Assembly (NCBI GenBank): GCA_009829735.1
Contig: CM020618.1
Location: 26,013,122 to 26,077,121 of the forward strand
Origin: Pyropia yezoensis
Lineage: Eukaryota > Rhodophyta > Bangiophyceae > Bangiales > Bangiaceae
Direction: 5' to 3'
DNA length: 64,000 bases
Positions 1 to 9,479 of this stretch are shown one piece after another. A model generated the notes under the pieces. That model was not told where the DNA came from, searched no databases, and was given only the letters and a program-made list of their open reading frames with translations. Numbering within the stretch: the stretch's first letter is position 1; each line of letters opens with the position of its first letter. The translations under genes were made by a program, and so were the position numbers.

Positions 1-676
1 CCTTCCCCGCGCTCTCTCCAGGCCACCCTGCTAATGTATACCCAATCAATATCAGCCCCCGCCCATAGACAGAGTCCCTCCGCACAACATGCTCATGGAT
101 ACGGTTCATATGCGCGTCGAACGCAAAGTTACCCGGATACCCGTAGCTCCCCTCACCATTCGTCGGCTCGCAGTGTCCGTGCTCAGCATGAAACATATGA
201 ACGGCCATATAAAACAGACGACCACGGGCGTCAAAAAAGCCACCTAACCCACACACAGATAGCTTCCGCGAAGCACGAGACCTGTTCAGCAACGTACCGT
301 AGCGAGGGTCTTCCTCAGCGTACCTCTGCACGCACGCGCGGATGGCGGAGTCCTCAGCGACCCCCAGCGCGACGGCCGCGACCGACTGAAAGGCGACATC
401 CGCGGGCAGCGTCCAAAGACGCATCAGCGTCATGGACGACGCGTCCAGATCGCCAGTCAGCCCCCCCCGGCCGTCCCGACCGAGCTCGCCCGCGTACCGG
501 CTCCGCATCTGCGTGAACCCAGACGAAAAGCCACACTCCGAGAAGCACTTACCGGCCAGGATGGCCTTGTGTCCCTTGCCTCTGGTGCCGCTCGCGGCAT
601 AGCCGACCAACAAGTAGACAAAACCCGCCGATGACGCGGCCAGCCGTGTATCACCCACGCGGTTAGGCCCCAAGCC
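1..676 (-). CDS. Unidentified open frame, runs off the left edge
   Basis: Reading the minus strand from 676 down to 1 gives about 225 codons without a stop, in a mixed and non-repetitive composition quite unlike the surrounding simple repeats. Readable pieces include AGFVYLLVGYAASGTRGKG, GLTGDLDASSMTLMRLWTLP, RLFYMAVHMFHAEHGH and HMNRIHEHVVRRDSVYGRGL. The same frame continues upstream as 677-1081, where an alanine/glycine-rich stretch leads into HLNKTGPTDPDEVSHLEDVR, but one TAG (678-680) separates the two parts. Either that stop lies in an intron or the gene is broken. I do not recognise the family. The end of the gene lies outside the window. A transposase or other element gene is possible given the repeat-rich setting, but nothing seen proves it. 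Confidence 0.5.
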
Positions 677-1081
677 CTAGCCTGTCTCGACGAAGCACCG
701 CGCCAGCCCCTCCATTGCGGCCAGCACCTGGCCGAGGATGTCCCCGCGCACGTCCTCCAGGTGGGACACCTCGTCAGGGTCGGTTGGGCCGGTCTTATTG
801 AGGTGGATGCACCCAGCCTCCAGGCCCGCCGCCAAACCGCCGTCGTCTGCAACAGTCGGCGTCTCACCGCTGTTGGCCCCTGGCGGTGGTGCGGTAGCTG
901 CAAGAGCAGCGGCCGCGGCCACCGCCGCAGCAGCGGCAGAGGTGGAGGCACTCGGACCAGCGGCACCGCGGCCACCACCGCCGGCCTCTGGCGGCGTGGC
1001 GGCGGCGGCGGCAGCACCAGCGGCGGCCGCCGCCGCAGCAGCGGCGGCAGCGCTCGGACCAGCGGCACCGCCGCCGGCCAC
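677..1081 (-). CDS. Upstream part of the same frame, alanine-rich N-terminus
   Basis: This frame starts at an ATG (1081) and codes about 90 residues of poly-alanine, glycine and proline. An ordinary-looking stretch follows (GCIHLNKTGPTDPDEVSHLE, then RGDILGQVLAAMEGLARCF) before the TAG at 678-680. It is in the same frame as the open region 1-676, so the two probably belong to one gene. The alanine tract is encoded by GCC/GCG simple repeat and could be an expansion. An intron removing the stop is possible, but I could not place a convincing donor and acceptor pair. Confidence 0.35.
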   Translation of the reverse strand: MAGGGAAGPSAAAAAAAAAAAGAAAAAATPPEAGGGGRGAAGPSASTSAAAAAVAAAAALAATAPPPGANSGETPTVADDGGLAAGLEAGCIHLNKTGPTDPDEVSHLEDVRGDILGQVLAAMEGLARCFVETG

Positions 1082-1968
1082 TGGCGGCGGGGGGGCTGCG
1101 GCGACGGCAGCAGCAGCGGCCGCCGCCGCCGCAGCAGCGGCGGCAGACGTTGACTCCTCGGACCCGGCGATGTAGCTGCTCTCTGCGAAGCTGCCGCCAT
1201 CGCCACCGCCACCGCCACCGCCACCGCCACCGCCACCGCCACCGCCACCGCCTCCGCCACCGCCTCCGCCACTGCCGCCGCCGCCGCCGCCGCCGCCGCC
1301 ACCGCCACCGCCGTTTTCGTCGCCACCGCCACCACCGCCGCCAGTGCCACCACCGCCGCCAGTGCCAGCGCCACTTCCGCCGCCAAGGCCACCACCTTCA
1401 CCACTGCCACCGCCAGCACCACCACCAGCGCCACTGACGGAGTCGCTACGACAAGACTATGTCGTAGACCAACTCTTTCCCCGGCGCGCCTCGCCCCTGT
1501 AGCGCCGGCTTCTGCCCATCCCGACGCCCAGAAAATGTGTGAAGGGGGGGGGGGGGGTGGCGGGCGGACGAGAGATGGGAAGGCGGGGGGCGAGGGATCC
1601 AGGCCTGCGCGACCTCAGAAGGCTACGTTTACAACCAACCTGGCTACATGTCCCCCAGCCCCACCTCCCCCCCCCCCCCCCCCCCCCCCCCCATCTCCCG
1701 GGGGGGTGGAAGGGGGGGGGGGGCGGGGGGGGTGGGGGGCGGGTGCGGGGAGGCGGGCGGGTGAGCCGTCAACGGTGCACCACCTGGCGGTGCAGGGGCG
1801 CCCGCCCCCCAACCCGGAACGGCCAGCCCGCGCGGCGCGGCGGGGCGGTGGGTCTGCTCCCCCCGGTCGGCGGGCGGCGCCAGCGGATCGCCGCGCTCGC
1901 GCGGCCGCGACCGGCGGGAGGCCCTCCCTGTCAGGCCCCTCGGGGGGGGGGTGGGGGCAAGGTTGTCA
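1082..1968. repeat. Simple-sequence and homopolymer stretch
   Basis: There is no supported gene here. 1196-1310 is a hexanucleotide CGCCAC array grading into CCG triplets, and degenerate triplets continue to about 1435. A run of 14 G starts near 1543 and a run of 26 C covers 1667-1692. The long frames that can be drawn through this part are poly-Arg/His, poly-Ala or poly-Gly in different registers and look like repeat translations. Confidence 0.75.
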
Positions 1969-2814
1969 GTCGTTAAGAAAATTCGTTAAACGAAAGTCGT
2001 TAAACGATTGTTATAACGATCGTGAAATCGTTAAGGAACTTTACCGAGAACTCGTTATAGTTGTTAAGACCGGTGCCTGTTGTATTTACTTATCAGGCAA
2101 TGCAATTCTGGGGGACAGCGCCACATGTGCGCGAAGTCGAACAAGTCAGGGTCCGAATTGCTTTCTTTGCCTCTAACCTGCGCGCGCGTCAGCGACCTGC
2201 GAGCTCTCACCGGGACAGGCATTCCCTCCGCTTTTCATGTTCGTCACTTTCGTTCGCATATGAGCAGCTGGAGGGACCTGTGGTCTGCCTTTCAGAAACC
2301 TAGCGACCACGTGCTGGACGGCGATGGGCAGGCAACCAACTTTTGGTTTTCCTTCTACCATGCTTGCGAGGCAGTCCACGAGCGGTACCCGCGCGACGTA
2401 GACGCTTGCGATGGGGACGCGGCCGCCATCTGCAATCTTCCAGGTGTTACAGCCGCCGCGCCGGGGAACGGCCGCAGGGATGCATGGTCCTTCACCTGCG
2501 GAAGTGTCCGTTATACTAGCAGACTAGCGGCAGGGGCGCACCGAGTAGAGCTGGCACTGCGCATTGAGCTTCCTGTGCTTGGGCCCCTGGTCGTCGGCGC
2601 GGGCTGCAACCAACGAGGCTGCAACTGACGAGGTGTGTGTACAACGGGTGGTCGCACGCTTGTGAAGACTTCGATTTGGCAATTGAGCGCAGTTAACAAA
2701 GTTGTACTCTGAATACACTGTAAGTGGATCGTTAACAAGGGTCCGTAAAGTCGTTCAACGACATCGTTAAAGTCGTTAAACGATCGTTCCCTCGTTGAGG
2801 ATTTTCTTAACGAC
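1969..2814. mobile_element. Short terminal-inverted-repeat element (MITE-like)
   Basis: The left end GTCGTTAAGAAAAT at 1969 is matched by its inverted copy ATTTTCTTAACGAC ending at 2814. Inside each end, the palindromic unit TCGTTAAACGA and variants (TCGTTTAACGA, CGTTATAACG) are repeated over roughly 70-90 bases. The element is 846 bp. Its interior is clearly less GC-rich than both flanks. A 182-codon frame (2080-2628, +) lies inside but resembles nothing I know. No convincing target-site duplication is visible next to the ends as I drew them, so the true ends may differ by several bases. A non-autonomous DNA transposon is the likeliest reading. Confidence 0.65.
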
Positions 2815-3410
2815 GGGGGAGGCGGCGGCGCGCGCGTGCGCGGGCGGGCGGGCGGGCGGGCGGCATCCCGCGAGACGAGGCGGCGGCGGCACACCGCCGG
2901 CGACACTATCGCCCTCACTGTCGGCCTTTTGGGTTGTCGGATGACCGAGGAGCCGGTCCCCGACACCGCCCGATCCACTCGCGCCCTGCGAGGGCCCCAC
3001 CCGTTCCGCGGGGGGCTCGCCGGCGTCCCTGCCGTCTCCCACCGGAGGGAGAGAGGGTCTTCTACCCTCCGCTCCCCTCCCCCCCCCTTCCGCACCCCCG
3101 GGGGGAGGGAGCGGAGGTAGCGTAGCGAGCTGGGGGAGCTGTGGCGGAGGTAGCGTGGCGAGCTGGGGGAGCTGTGGCGGGCGGGTGAGCTGCACATTCC
3201 TCCCCTGGTATTTTGTACCCCTCTCTGCCAGGCTGCTGCGCGCTTGTGGCTGGCTGGCCTCCCCCGTCCCGTCCCCGAACGCCCCCGTCCCCGACCTCCC
3301 CCCCGACCCCCGCCGCCCCCCCCCCCCCCCCCTCTCCATCCCCGTCTCCGCCTCGGTCCCCGTCGCATTCCCCTTCCTCCTGCACATCCCCTCTCCATCC
3401 CCTTTCCGCC
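2815..3410. other. Intergenic GC-rich stretch with short direct repeats
   Basis: No supported gene is seen. Around 3112-3182 the segment GGAGGTAGCGTAGCGAGCTG, followed by GGGGAGCTGTGGCGG, is repeated twice with small changes. The rest is C-rich low-complexity sequence leading up to the ATG at 3411. Confidence 0.5.
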
Positions 3411-4218
3411 ATGGCAAGGGGGAAGGCGGGGCGGCCTGAACTCACGCCTGAGGTCCTCAAGGCGGAGTACCTGAACTTTTTGGCGTGGGACCGAGAGACC
3501 CGCCACGCGTGCTCGACCTTGGCGCCGTCCCATCGCACGGCCGGCACCCGCCCCTGCCGTGGCGCCGGCACCCGCCCCTGCCGCGGCGCCAGCGCCCGCC
3601 CCTGCCGTCGTGCCTGCGCCCGCCCCTGCTTTGGCACCGGCGCCCGGCCCTGCCGTCGTGCCGGCGCCCGCCCCTGCTTTGGCGCCGGCGCCCGCCACTG
3701 CCATCGTGCCGGCCCTTGCCCCTGCCTTGGCGCCGGCGCCCGCCCCTGCTTTGGCGCCGTGTTTCGCGTACGCCCCCCCCCCGGCGGGCGCGTACGCCCC
3801 CCCCCCGGCGTGGTCGTCTGTGACGGCGGGCGCCAGCCCGTCCCTGTGGGCGTGGCCGCCTGCGTCGGCGGGCGCGTACGCCCCTCCCCCGGCAGGCGCG
3901 TACGCCCCTCCCCCGGCAGGCGCGTACGCCCCTCCCCAGGCAGGCGCGTACGCCCCTCCCCCGGCAGGCGCGTACGCCCATCGCCCGGAAGGCGCGTACG
4001 CCCCTCCCTCGGCGTGGCCATTCGCGTCGGCGGGCGCCAGCCCGTCCCTGTGGGCGTGGCCGCCTACGTGGGCGGGCGCTTACGCCCCTCCCCCGGCGTG
4101 GTCGCCTGTGTCGGCGGGCGACAGCCCGTCCCTGCAGACTGTGTCGGCGGGCGACAGCCCGTCCCTGCAGACGTGGCCCGCCCCCACCAAGCGGGGACGA
4201 ACGGGTGGTCGCAACTAA
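3411..4218 (+). CDS. Possible proline/alanine-rich repeat protein
   Basis: An ATG at 3411 opens about 45 non-repetitive residues (MARGKAGRPELTPEVLKAEY, then LNFLAWDRETRHACS). Repeats follow. In a neighbouring frame from 3559 to 4218 the DNA encodes (PAPA)n and then a clean eight-residue repeat, GAYAPPPA, ending in PTKRGRTGGRN and a stop. The two parts are in different frames, so a real gene would need an intron near 3500-3560 or a length difference in the repeats. The third possible frame also stays open, which is expected for repeat DNA and weakens the case. If real, it would be a disordered, Pro-rich protein of cell-wall or scaffold type. Function unknown. Confidence 0.3.
3871..4014 (+). 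repeat. 24-bp minisatellite, six copies
   Basis: The unit GGCGCGTACGCCCCTCCCCC plus GGCA repeats at 3871, 3895, 3919, 3943, 3967 and 3991 with few changes. The unit is a multiple of three, so it keeps frame and encodes (GAYAPPPA)n on the plus strand. Looser copies flank it at 3766-3860 and 4070-4110. Confidence 0.85.
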
Positions 4219-4248
4219 CCGTCCCCATCGTCTCCTGCTCCCTTCAAG

Positions 4249-4412
4249 CGCGCCACGCCTTTGGCAGTGCGCCTGGGGAGGGGGAGCTGCTCCCCCGAGG
4301 CGCGCCACGCCTTTGGCGGTGCGCCTTCCCCCAGGCGCGCCACGCCTTTGGCGGTGCGACTGAGGACGGGGAGCTGCTCCCCACAGGCGCGGCACGCCTT
4401 TGGCGGTGCGCC
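4249..4412 (+). repeat. Second short tandem/interspersed repeat
   Basis: Four copies of CGCGCCACGCCTTTGGCGGT (one-base variants) start near 4249, 4301, 4335 and 4387, alternating with GAGGGGGAGCTGCTCCCC-type spacers. The last copy runs straight into a 31-G run at 4414-4444. Confidence 0.75.
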
Positions 4413-4413
4413 T

Positions 4414-4444
<31 letters not shown>

Positions 4445-5330
4445 CGGGTCGGGCGGGGGATCTGTCTGTGCGTGGGAGTGTTTTATCACTTTGCTTGTGA
4501 GGGACCTAAAGGGACAATGGCAGTCTGCGACCTGCTGCTGCCCGCGGGGCCCCGTTCGCCGGCGCCGCCGCAGACGGGGCCCCATTGGCCGTCACCCGGG
4601 CCTTCTCGGACCCCCCATCTGCCCAACCCTCTCGCTGCCCACTACCGCGCGCACGTACCCGCCACCCTCCCCTCCTCCCAGAGCGCGGCGCCCCGGGTGG
4701 CGCATCTCTACGTGGTGCGCCGCGCGCACACACGCGCGCGGGGCGGCGCGCGCGCTCGGTCCGCGGCGCGCCCCTCCCCCCCTCCTCAAGGCGCCTCCTC
4801 CCCCCAGCGCCATCGCTGCTTGCCGCCCTCGCCGGGTCGTCCCCGCGGGCACACACGCGGCGGGGTTGCGGCGGGGCGTCGGCTCTGCCAACCCCCCTTC
4901 CCACGCCACCACCCTCCCCACGCCGCCACCTCATCACGTGCGGAGGGAGGCGCTTCTCGCGGAACCCTACCGCCTCCCCCCCCCCCCATCCCTACACCAG
5001 CACCATCCACCACCCCCGTCAGCACTGCCCGTCGGTGCCCCCCTCCCCCTCGGCTCCCAAACTCCCCCCCCCCCCCCCCCCCCCCCCTCGCACCCCTCCT
5101 CCATCCTTCCCTCCCCTTCTCCTCCCCCGCCCCCCGCTCCTGACGCGGGCAGCGCGGGCACATGCGGGGCGGCCCCCTGCGGGCCGCCGCACCCGACGAC
5201 ACGACGCCATGGCCGGGAGCCGCCGCGGGTCCCCCCCCGCCAAGCGCCGGAGTACGGTGGTGGGGGGGTCGGGGGGAGAGGACGCCGCCGCCACTAGCGG
5301 CCGGCTGGTGGTGGCCGACAGGAGTGACCT

Positions 5331-5367
<37 letters not shown>

Positions 5368-5919
5368 CGGCTAGGCGGCAGGGGTGCCCCCGTCTTGGAC
5401 CGCCGGCTGTATAGGGGGGACGGCGCGCTGTCGGCGCTCCCAGACGCGGCTACGGGATCCACGTCAGACGCGGAGGAGGAGGGGGGCGCCCGCGGGGACG
5501 GCGTGGGCGGCAGCGGCGGCGGCAGGAGGGTGGAAGGCGAGCGACCGCCGCGCCCCCCCCCGCCGCTGCCGGGGGGTGGCGCGGCGGCTCGCGCCGCCGC
5601 CCGCCATTGGTAGGGCGGCGGCGGGAGCCCCCGGGGTCGACCCCGCCGGCCCGCCGCGTCGCCCCCCCCCGCCAACGGCGGCGCGCTGCCCACCTCCTCC
5701 CCCTCCTCGATGGAGCGGCGCCCTGGCGCCGCCGCCGGTGGGTACCACCCCGGGCGGCTACGGCGGAACCGGCGGCGGCGGCGGTCGTTATCACCCCCGT
5801 CACCGTCGCATCCGTCTGTGCCGCCGCCTACCGCGCAGCTGCCGACGGTGGCGTTGGTGGCGGACGGTGGGGCGCGACCCCCGCCGCCTCACCCGTGCAA
5901 CTCGCCCCCCCTGTCGGCC
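4414..5919. other. GC-rich low-complexity stretch before the photolyase-like gene
   Basis: It opens with 31 consecutive G (4414-4444), has a run of 24 C at 5064-5087 and GGC triplets near 5333-5365. A frame from ATG 5211 (MAGSRRGSPPAKRRSTVVGG...) looks less repetitive than its surroundings and reads to 5613. It could be the N-terminal exon of a gene, perhaps of the photolyase-like gene that follows, but there is no domain to prove it. The N-terminal photolyase domain itself was not found here. Confidence 0.4.
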
Positions 5920-6802
5920 ATGGGCCGTGACAGCGAGATTAGCCGCCGCGCGTGGGCGGCGCGGTACGCGTTCCTCAAGAACATGGCACTGCGGGAGTTT
6001 GCGTCATTTATGCTCAACCGCCACCCTGATGCGGCGATCAAGCCGATCGTGCCCGAGTTCTCCGCTTTTTCATGGGCCGCCGACCCCGACGGCTACATGA
6101 TGGCCGCGTGGGAGTCGGGCCGCACAGGCTACCCCGTGTTGGACGCCGCGATGCGCCAGCTGGTCGCCGAAGGCTGGGCCCACAACCGTATGCGCTTCCT
6201 CGCCGCCTCCTTTTTCTGCAAGTATCTCCTGCTACCATGGCCCGCGGGGGCGGCGTGGATGGTGCGCACTCTCGTCGACGCGGACGAGGCGTCCAACAGC
6301 CTCGGGTGGCAGTGGACCGCGGGGTGCAATAGCGACGCCTTCCCCTTCACGACGCTCGTCAACCCATCGTCGGCGGCCACACGGAGCCTCCCTCGCCGCC
6401 GCCGCCGACTACGTGCGAACGTACGTGCCTGAGCTGGCGGCGCTGCCCGACGAGTTTGTCTTAACGCCCTGGCGCGCACCGCCGGCAGTGCTGGCGGCGG
6501 CGGGTGTCAGCCTGCTCTCCTGCGGCGCCTACTCGTCAGCGCTGGCGAGTGCCGCCGCTGCCGAGGCCCGTGGCGGCGGTTCGGGTAGCGACACGGACGG
6601 CGGCGACATTGACAGCGACGCGTCGGTGGCGGCTGGCCCCCTCGCCGAGTATGTTTTCAACGCAAGTACAGCGAACTCCTGCCCTCATCATCGACGCTCG
6701 TGTGAGTGGAATTTTCCTGGTGCTGCGACGAACCACCGCTTCCGCCCGTCCTCGGCGGGGCCCGATCGCGAGTCTGAGACGAGGGAGTGTGGGTCATCTG
6801 GT
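5920..6802 (+). pseudogene. Photolyase/cryptochrome, FAD-binding half, disrupted
   Basis: Members bind FAD and either repair UV dimers or act as blue-light receptors. From 5920 the frame reads SEISRRAWAARYAFLKNMAL, LREFASFML, AWESGRTGYPVLDAAMRQLV, EGWAHNRMRFLAASFFCKYL and SNSLGWQWTAGC. This is the family's order of FAD-pocket motifs: GRTGYP.DA.MRQL, HNR.R, and N..GWQW.AG. The next motif, DYVRTYVPELAALPDEF...TPWRAPPAVLAAAGV, lies in another frame, with the switch between about 6370 and 6395. A further change brings in PALIIDAR near 6680. A hAT transposon sits immediately downstream at 6811. The N-terminal antenna-binding half was not found upstream. I take this as a decayed or truncated copy; sequencing errors or unusual introns remain possible. 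The subfamily cannot be settled. Confidence 0.7.
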
Positions 6803-6810
6803 GTCTATTC
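6803..6810. repeat. Left target-site duplication of the hAT element
   Basis: The eight bases GTCTATTC directly precede the transposon's left end. The identical octamer follows the right end at 14976-14983. Eight-base duplications are the hallmark of hAT insertion. Confidence 0.95.
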
Positions 6811-6826
6811 CAGGGGTTGTCAAGCG
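6811..6826 (+). repeat. hAT left terminal inverted repeat
   Basis: CAGGGGTTGTCAAGCG, the perfect inverted match of 14960-14975. AAGCGTA motifs follow within the next 200 bases. Confidence 0.93.
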
Positions 6827-7079
6827 TACTTTTCTCAAGCGTAGTTGCGCGTAGTTTTCAAGCGTATATACGCGGTTGCTTGACTTTCTTCGAGCCGAGA
6901 GAACTACGCTTGTCCGCCGACAGACCGGAAGATTGTACGCTTGAGGTTGAGTCTGGCGCGTAGATTTTTAATTACGCAATTGGCTCGCCAAAGCGCTCGA
7001 CCCGAGAGAAGTACGCCTCCGCCACCAGCACTCGCCACGCAGAAGTCGGGGTTGCGGGGTGTTCCCCCTCCGACCTCCC

Positions 7080-7481
7080 CCCGGTGGCGTTGGCGGAGGT
7101 CGCGGAGGCGGCGACAACTGCGGTGGCGGCTCGACGATGGCGTGGAGTGTTCCTTTTCCCCGATCTATCGAAGCGCCCTCCCCCTAGCCCTCCCCTTCAC
7201 TCCTCTGATGTTTCCCGCGCCAGCCCCAGCTCCGCCGCAGGTGCCGTCCCGGTGCTTCCTTGGCCACTGCCGGGGGCGGCGCCAGTTCCCTTGAAGCGCC
7301 ATTTGGGCTGCCACAGTCGGTGGGGCCGACCACCCGGCTGGGCGTACTTACGGTGCTGCTTTGGGAGCTGCTGTGGCGCCTTTCTCCCGGGAGCCGCTGA
7401 GGGAGCCGTGGCGCGAGCCGGCTGCGACGTCGCCACTGCCGCTGTCACCGTCGGGGGTGAGCTCGAGTTGGGCGCAGCGTG

Positions 7482-7514
<33 letters not shown>

Positions 7515-9460
7515 GCTGGGGCGGCGGCGGCTGTGGCGACGGCGGCGGCAGCGGCGGCGGCGGTGGCGGCGGGACCTTTGGCTTGAGCCCGTTTTCGCCG
7601 GCCAACTTTGCGCCGGCGGTTTGTCTGGAGCGGACCATGACGACCACCGCCATCGGCGACCCCTTCCTCGTTCTTGCCGGAGTGACGCTGTTCCTGCCGC
7701 ACGCGGTCACGGCGGATAGCGGCGCGCTGCTCGACACCCGCGGCGCGGGGTGCTCGCGGACAGGGTGCGCGGGATAGCGTGCTCCACCGAGCTGGGGGGG
7801 GGGACGTACGTGCTGATGGAGTTTTTCCGGCCGGCGGCCCAGCGTGGCGGCGGCGACGGCGGCGGCGTCGAGGGCGGCGATGGTGACGATAGCGGCGGTG
7901 GACATGGCGGCGACGTCCTTGGCGGGCTGTCCATCGAGATTGATATTGTGGTCACCCGCCGACCGCGAGTGGCGGAGAAGGCGGCGGCGGTAGTGCTGCA
8001 CAAGCGCGGCGGTGCGGAGCGGCGCGGCGGCGTCGACGACCGTCGATTTGGTGGCCGTGGATGCGCCACTCCGGGCGCTCTGTGCTGACGGCCAGCACGT
8101 AGGGGCGCTGGTGGACCTGGTGGAGCCGCCGCCGCCGCCGCCGCGGTTGGTCGGGGAGGTGGTGGTCGGCCCGTCGCCGCCGCCGGTGTTACCCTACACC
8201 GTCACTAGCAGCCGCTGCAGCGTCTGTGCGACGGTGCGGCTGCGGTCGCTCGCGTTGCGGCTGGTGCCGTTGGCGGTGCCGTCCGCTCGGCCGCTGTGGG
8301 TGGGCGCGGGGGGCACGCCGCCAGCCTGCCACCGCCGGCTGCTGCCCATTGCGCCGGCCACCACCTCCCCCACGGCTGCCTCCTCGTCGGGGGGCGACAC
8401 ACGCATGGCCGTCAGCAGTGACGACAGCGGCGGCGACAAGGGCAGCGGCAGCGGCGGCAGCGGCAGTGGCGGCGGCAATGGCTTTGGTGGCGACCGTGGT
8501 GGCGGCCGTCGGCAGCGGCCACAGCGCGTTACGGAGCGCCCATCACTGCCGCACCCCGCCACGGCGGTGGCGATTCCCCCCGCTGTCGACGCTGTGGGAC
8601 TGGCGGCGGCGGTGGCTGCCGCCGCCGAGGCAGCTATCGAAGCTGCGCCTGCTAGGGAGGCGGCGTCTGCCAGGAAATTGGCGGCGGCGACGACTCTATC
8701 GTCAGCGCAAGTTTGGCAAAAGCTCGGCCGCCTTTCGCCGCTCGAGCGGGACCTGGGCGCGCCGCCCCCGGTGGCGGCAGCGCAGGGGCACCGCGATGGC
8801 GCTGTGGTGGTGGCGCTGTCGCAGCGGCGCTGCGACGGCGGCGACGCTAGTGCGGGGGGTGGACGCGTCACCGTCTTATTGGCCGGTTTGCGGTCGGGTG
8901 TGGGAGCTGGGCGTGCGGGATGCATGGCCGGTACCCGGGTTAGGGCAGCCGGCGAAGGCGGGAACGCCGGGTGGTGACGCGCCGGGCGCGCGATGGGGGT
9001 GGTAGGGGCGGTGGCGTCTGCGGCGGCAAGCTGGGCGCCCCACTGCTGCCGGTGGTGTTTTTGAAGGTCGGCGGCCCGCCGTCGTTGCGGAAGCCGGGCG
9101 CGCTGCCGGCGCCGCTGGCGAAGGCGTCGACAGGTGGGGGAATGCCCCCGCAAGTGGGGCGGGAGCCCGTCCGCCGGCCGCCTGTGGTGCGGGAGCTGAG
9201 CGCGCCGCCGCCGATGGCAGCGGCGCGGGGGCGCCGCGGCGGCGCGGTAGCGGCGGCGCTGTCGCGGAGGTGCTGCGGCGGTGACGGCGCTGCGGCTGCG
9301 GCGGCACTGGTGCGGGGGCTGGACGCGTCACCGTCAGTGCGGACGGCCTGCGGTCGGGTGTGGGAGCTGGGTATGGGGGAGGCATCGCCGGTGCCTGGGC
9401 TAGGGCGGCCGGCCGAGGGGGGAAGTGAGGGAGAGCGCGAGGAGGCGGCGTGTTGGTGAG
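7080..9460 (+). pseudogene. Decayed coding-like cargo inside the hAT element
   Basis: Between the left end and the transposase lie plus-strand pieces with protein-like sequence in successive frames. They include TMTTTAIGDPFLVLAGVTLF (frame of 7361-7777), RGIACSTELGGGTYVLMEFF and GGLSIEIDIVVTRRPRVAEK (7750-8088), and TVDLVAVDAPLRALCADGQH (8012-8977). They are interrupted by poly-glycine simple repeats and by stops. Read in order they look like one former gene, possibly host DNA picked up by the transposon, but I do not recognise a family. The segment also contains an imperfect duplication (about 8760-8985 and 9215-9445, offset 460 bp). Confidence 0.4.
8760..9445. repeat. Imperfect duplication inside the hAT element, offset 460 bp
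   Basis: The block around 8861 (GGACGCGTCACCGTC, then GCGGTCGGGTGTGGGAGCTG) recurs at 9321 with the same order of landmarks, including a CCGGTACCCGGGTTAGGGCA / CCGGTGCCTGGGCTAGGGCG pair. On the minus strand both copies read PAPTPDR..PS/KPA...TVTRP in different frames. The copies have diverged considerably. Confidence 0.7.
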
Positions 9461-9479
9461 GGGATGCTGGCCATGAGCG

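Noticed and set aside
1961-1985. GGTTGTCAGTCGTTAAG read as a hAT end like that at 6811
   Set aside because: The similarity stops after GGTTGTCA, and the other end of the small element has no matching TGACAACC, so it is not the same family on this evidence.
3871-4014. Regular repeat resembling a CRISPR array
   Set aside because: Units abut with no unique spacers, so it is a minisatellite.
3213-5297. 694-codon plus-strand frame rich in RPCRGAG and RRVRPSPG repeats
   Set aside because: It is the same minisatellite read in another register; all three frames stay open through it. Only the first residues after ATG 3411 look non-repetitive.
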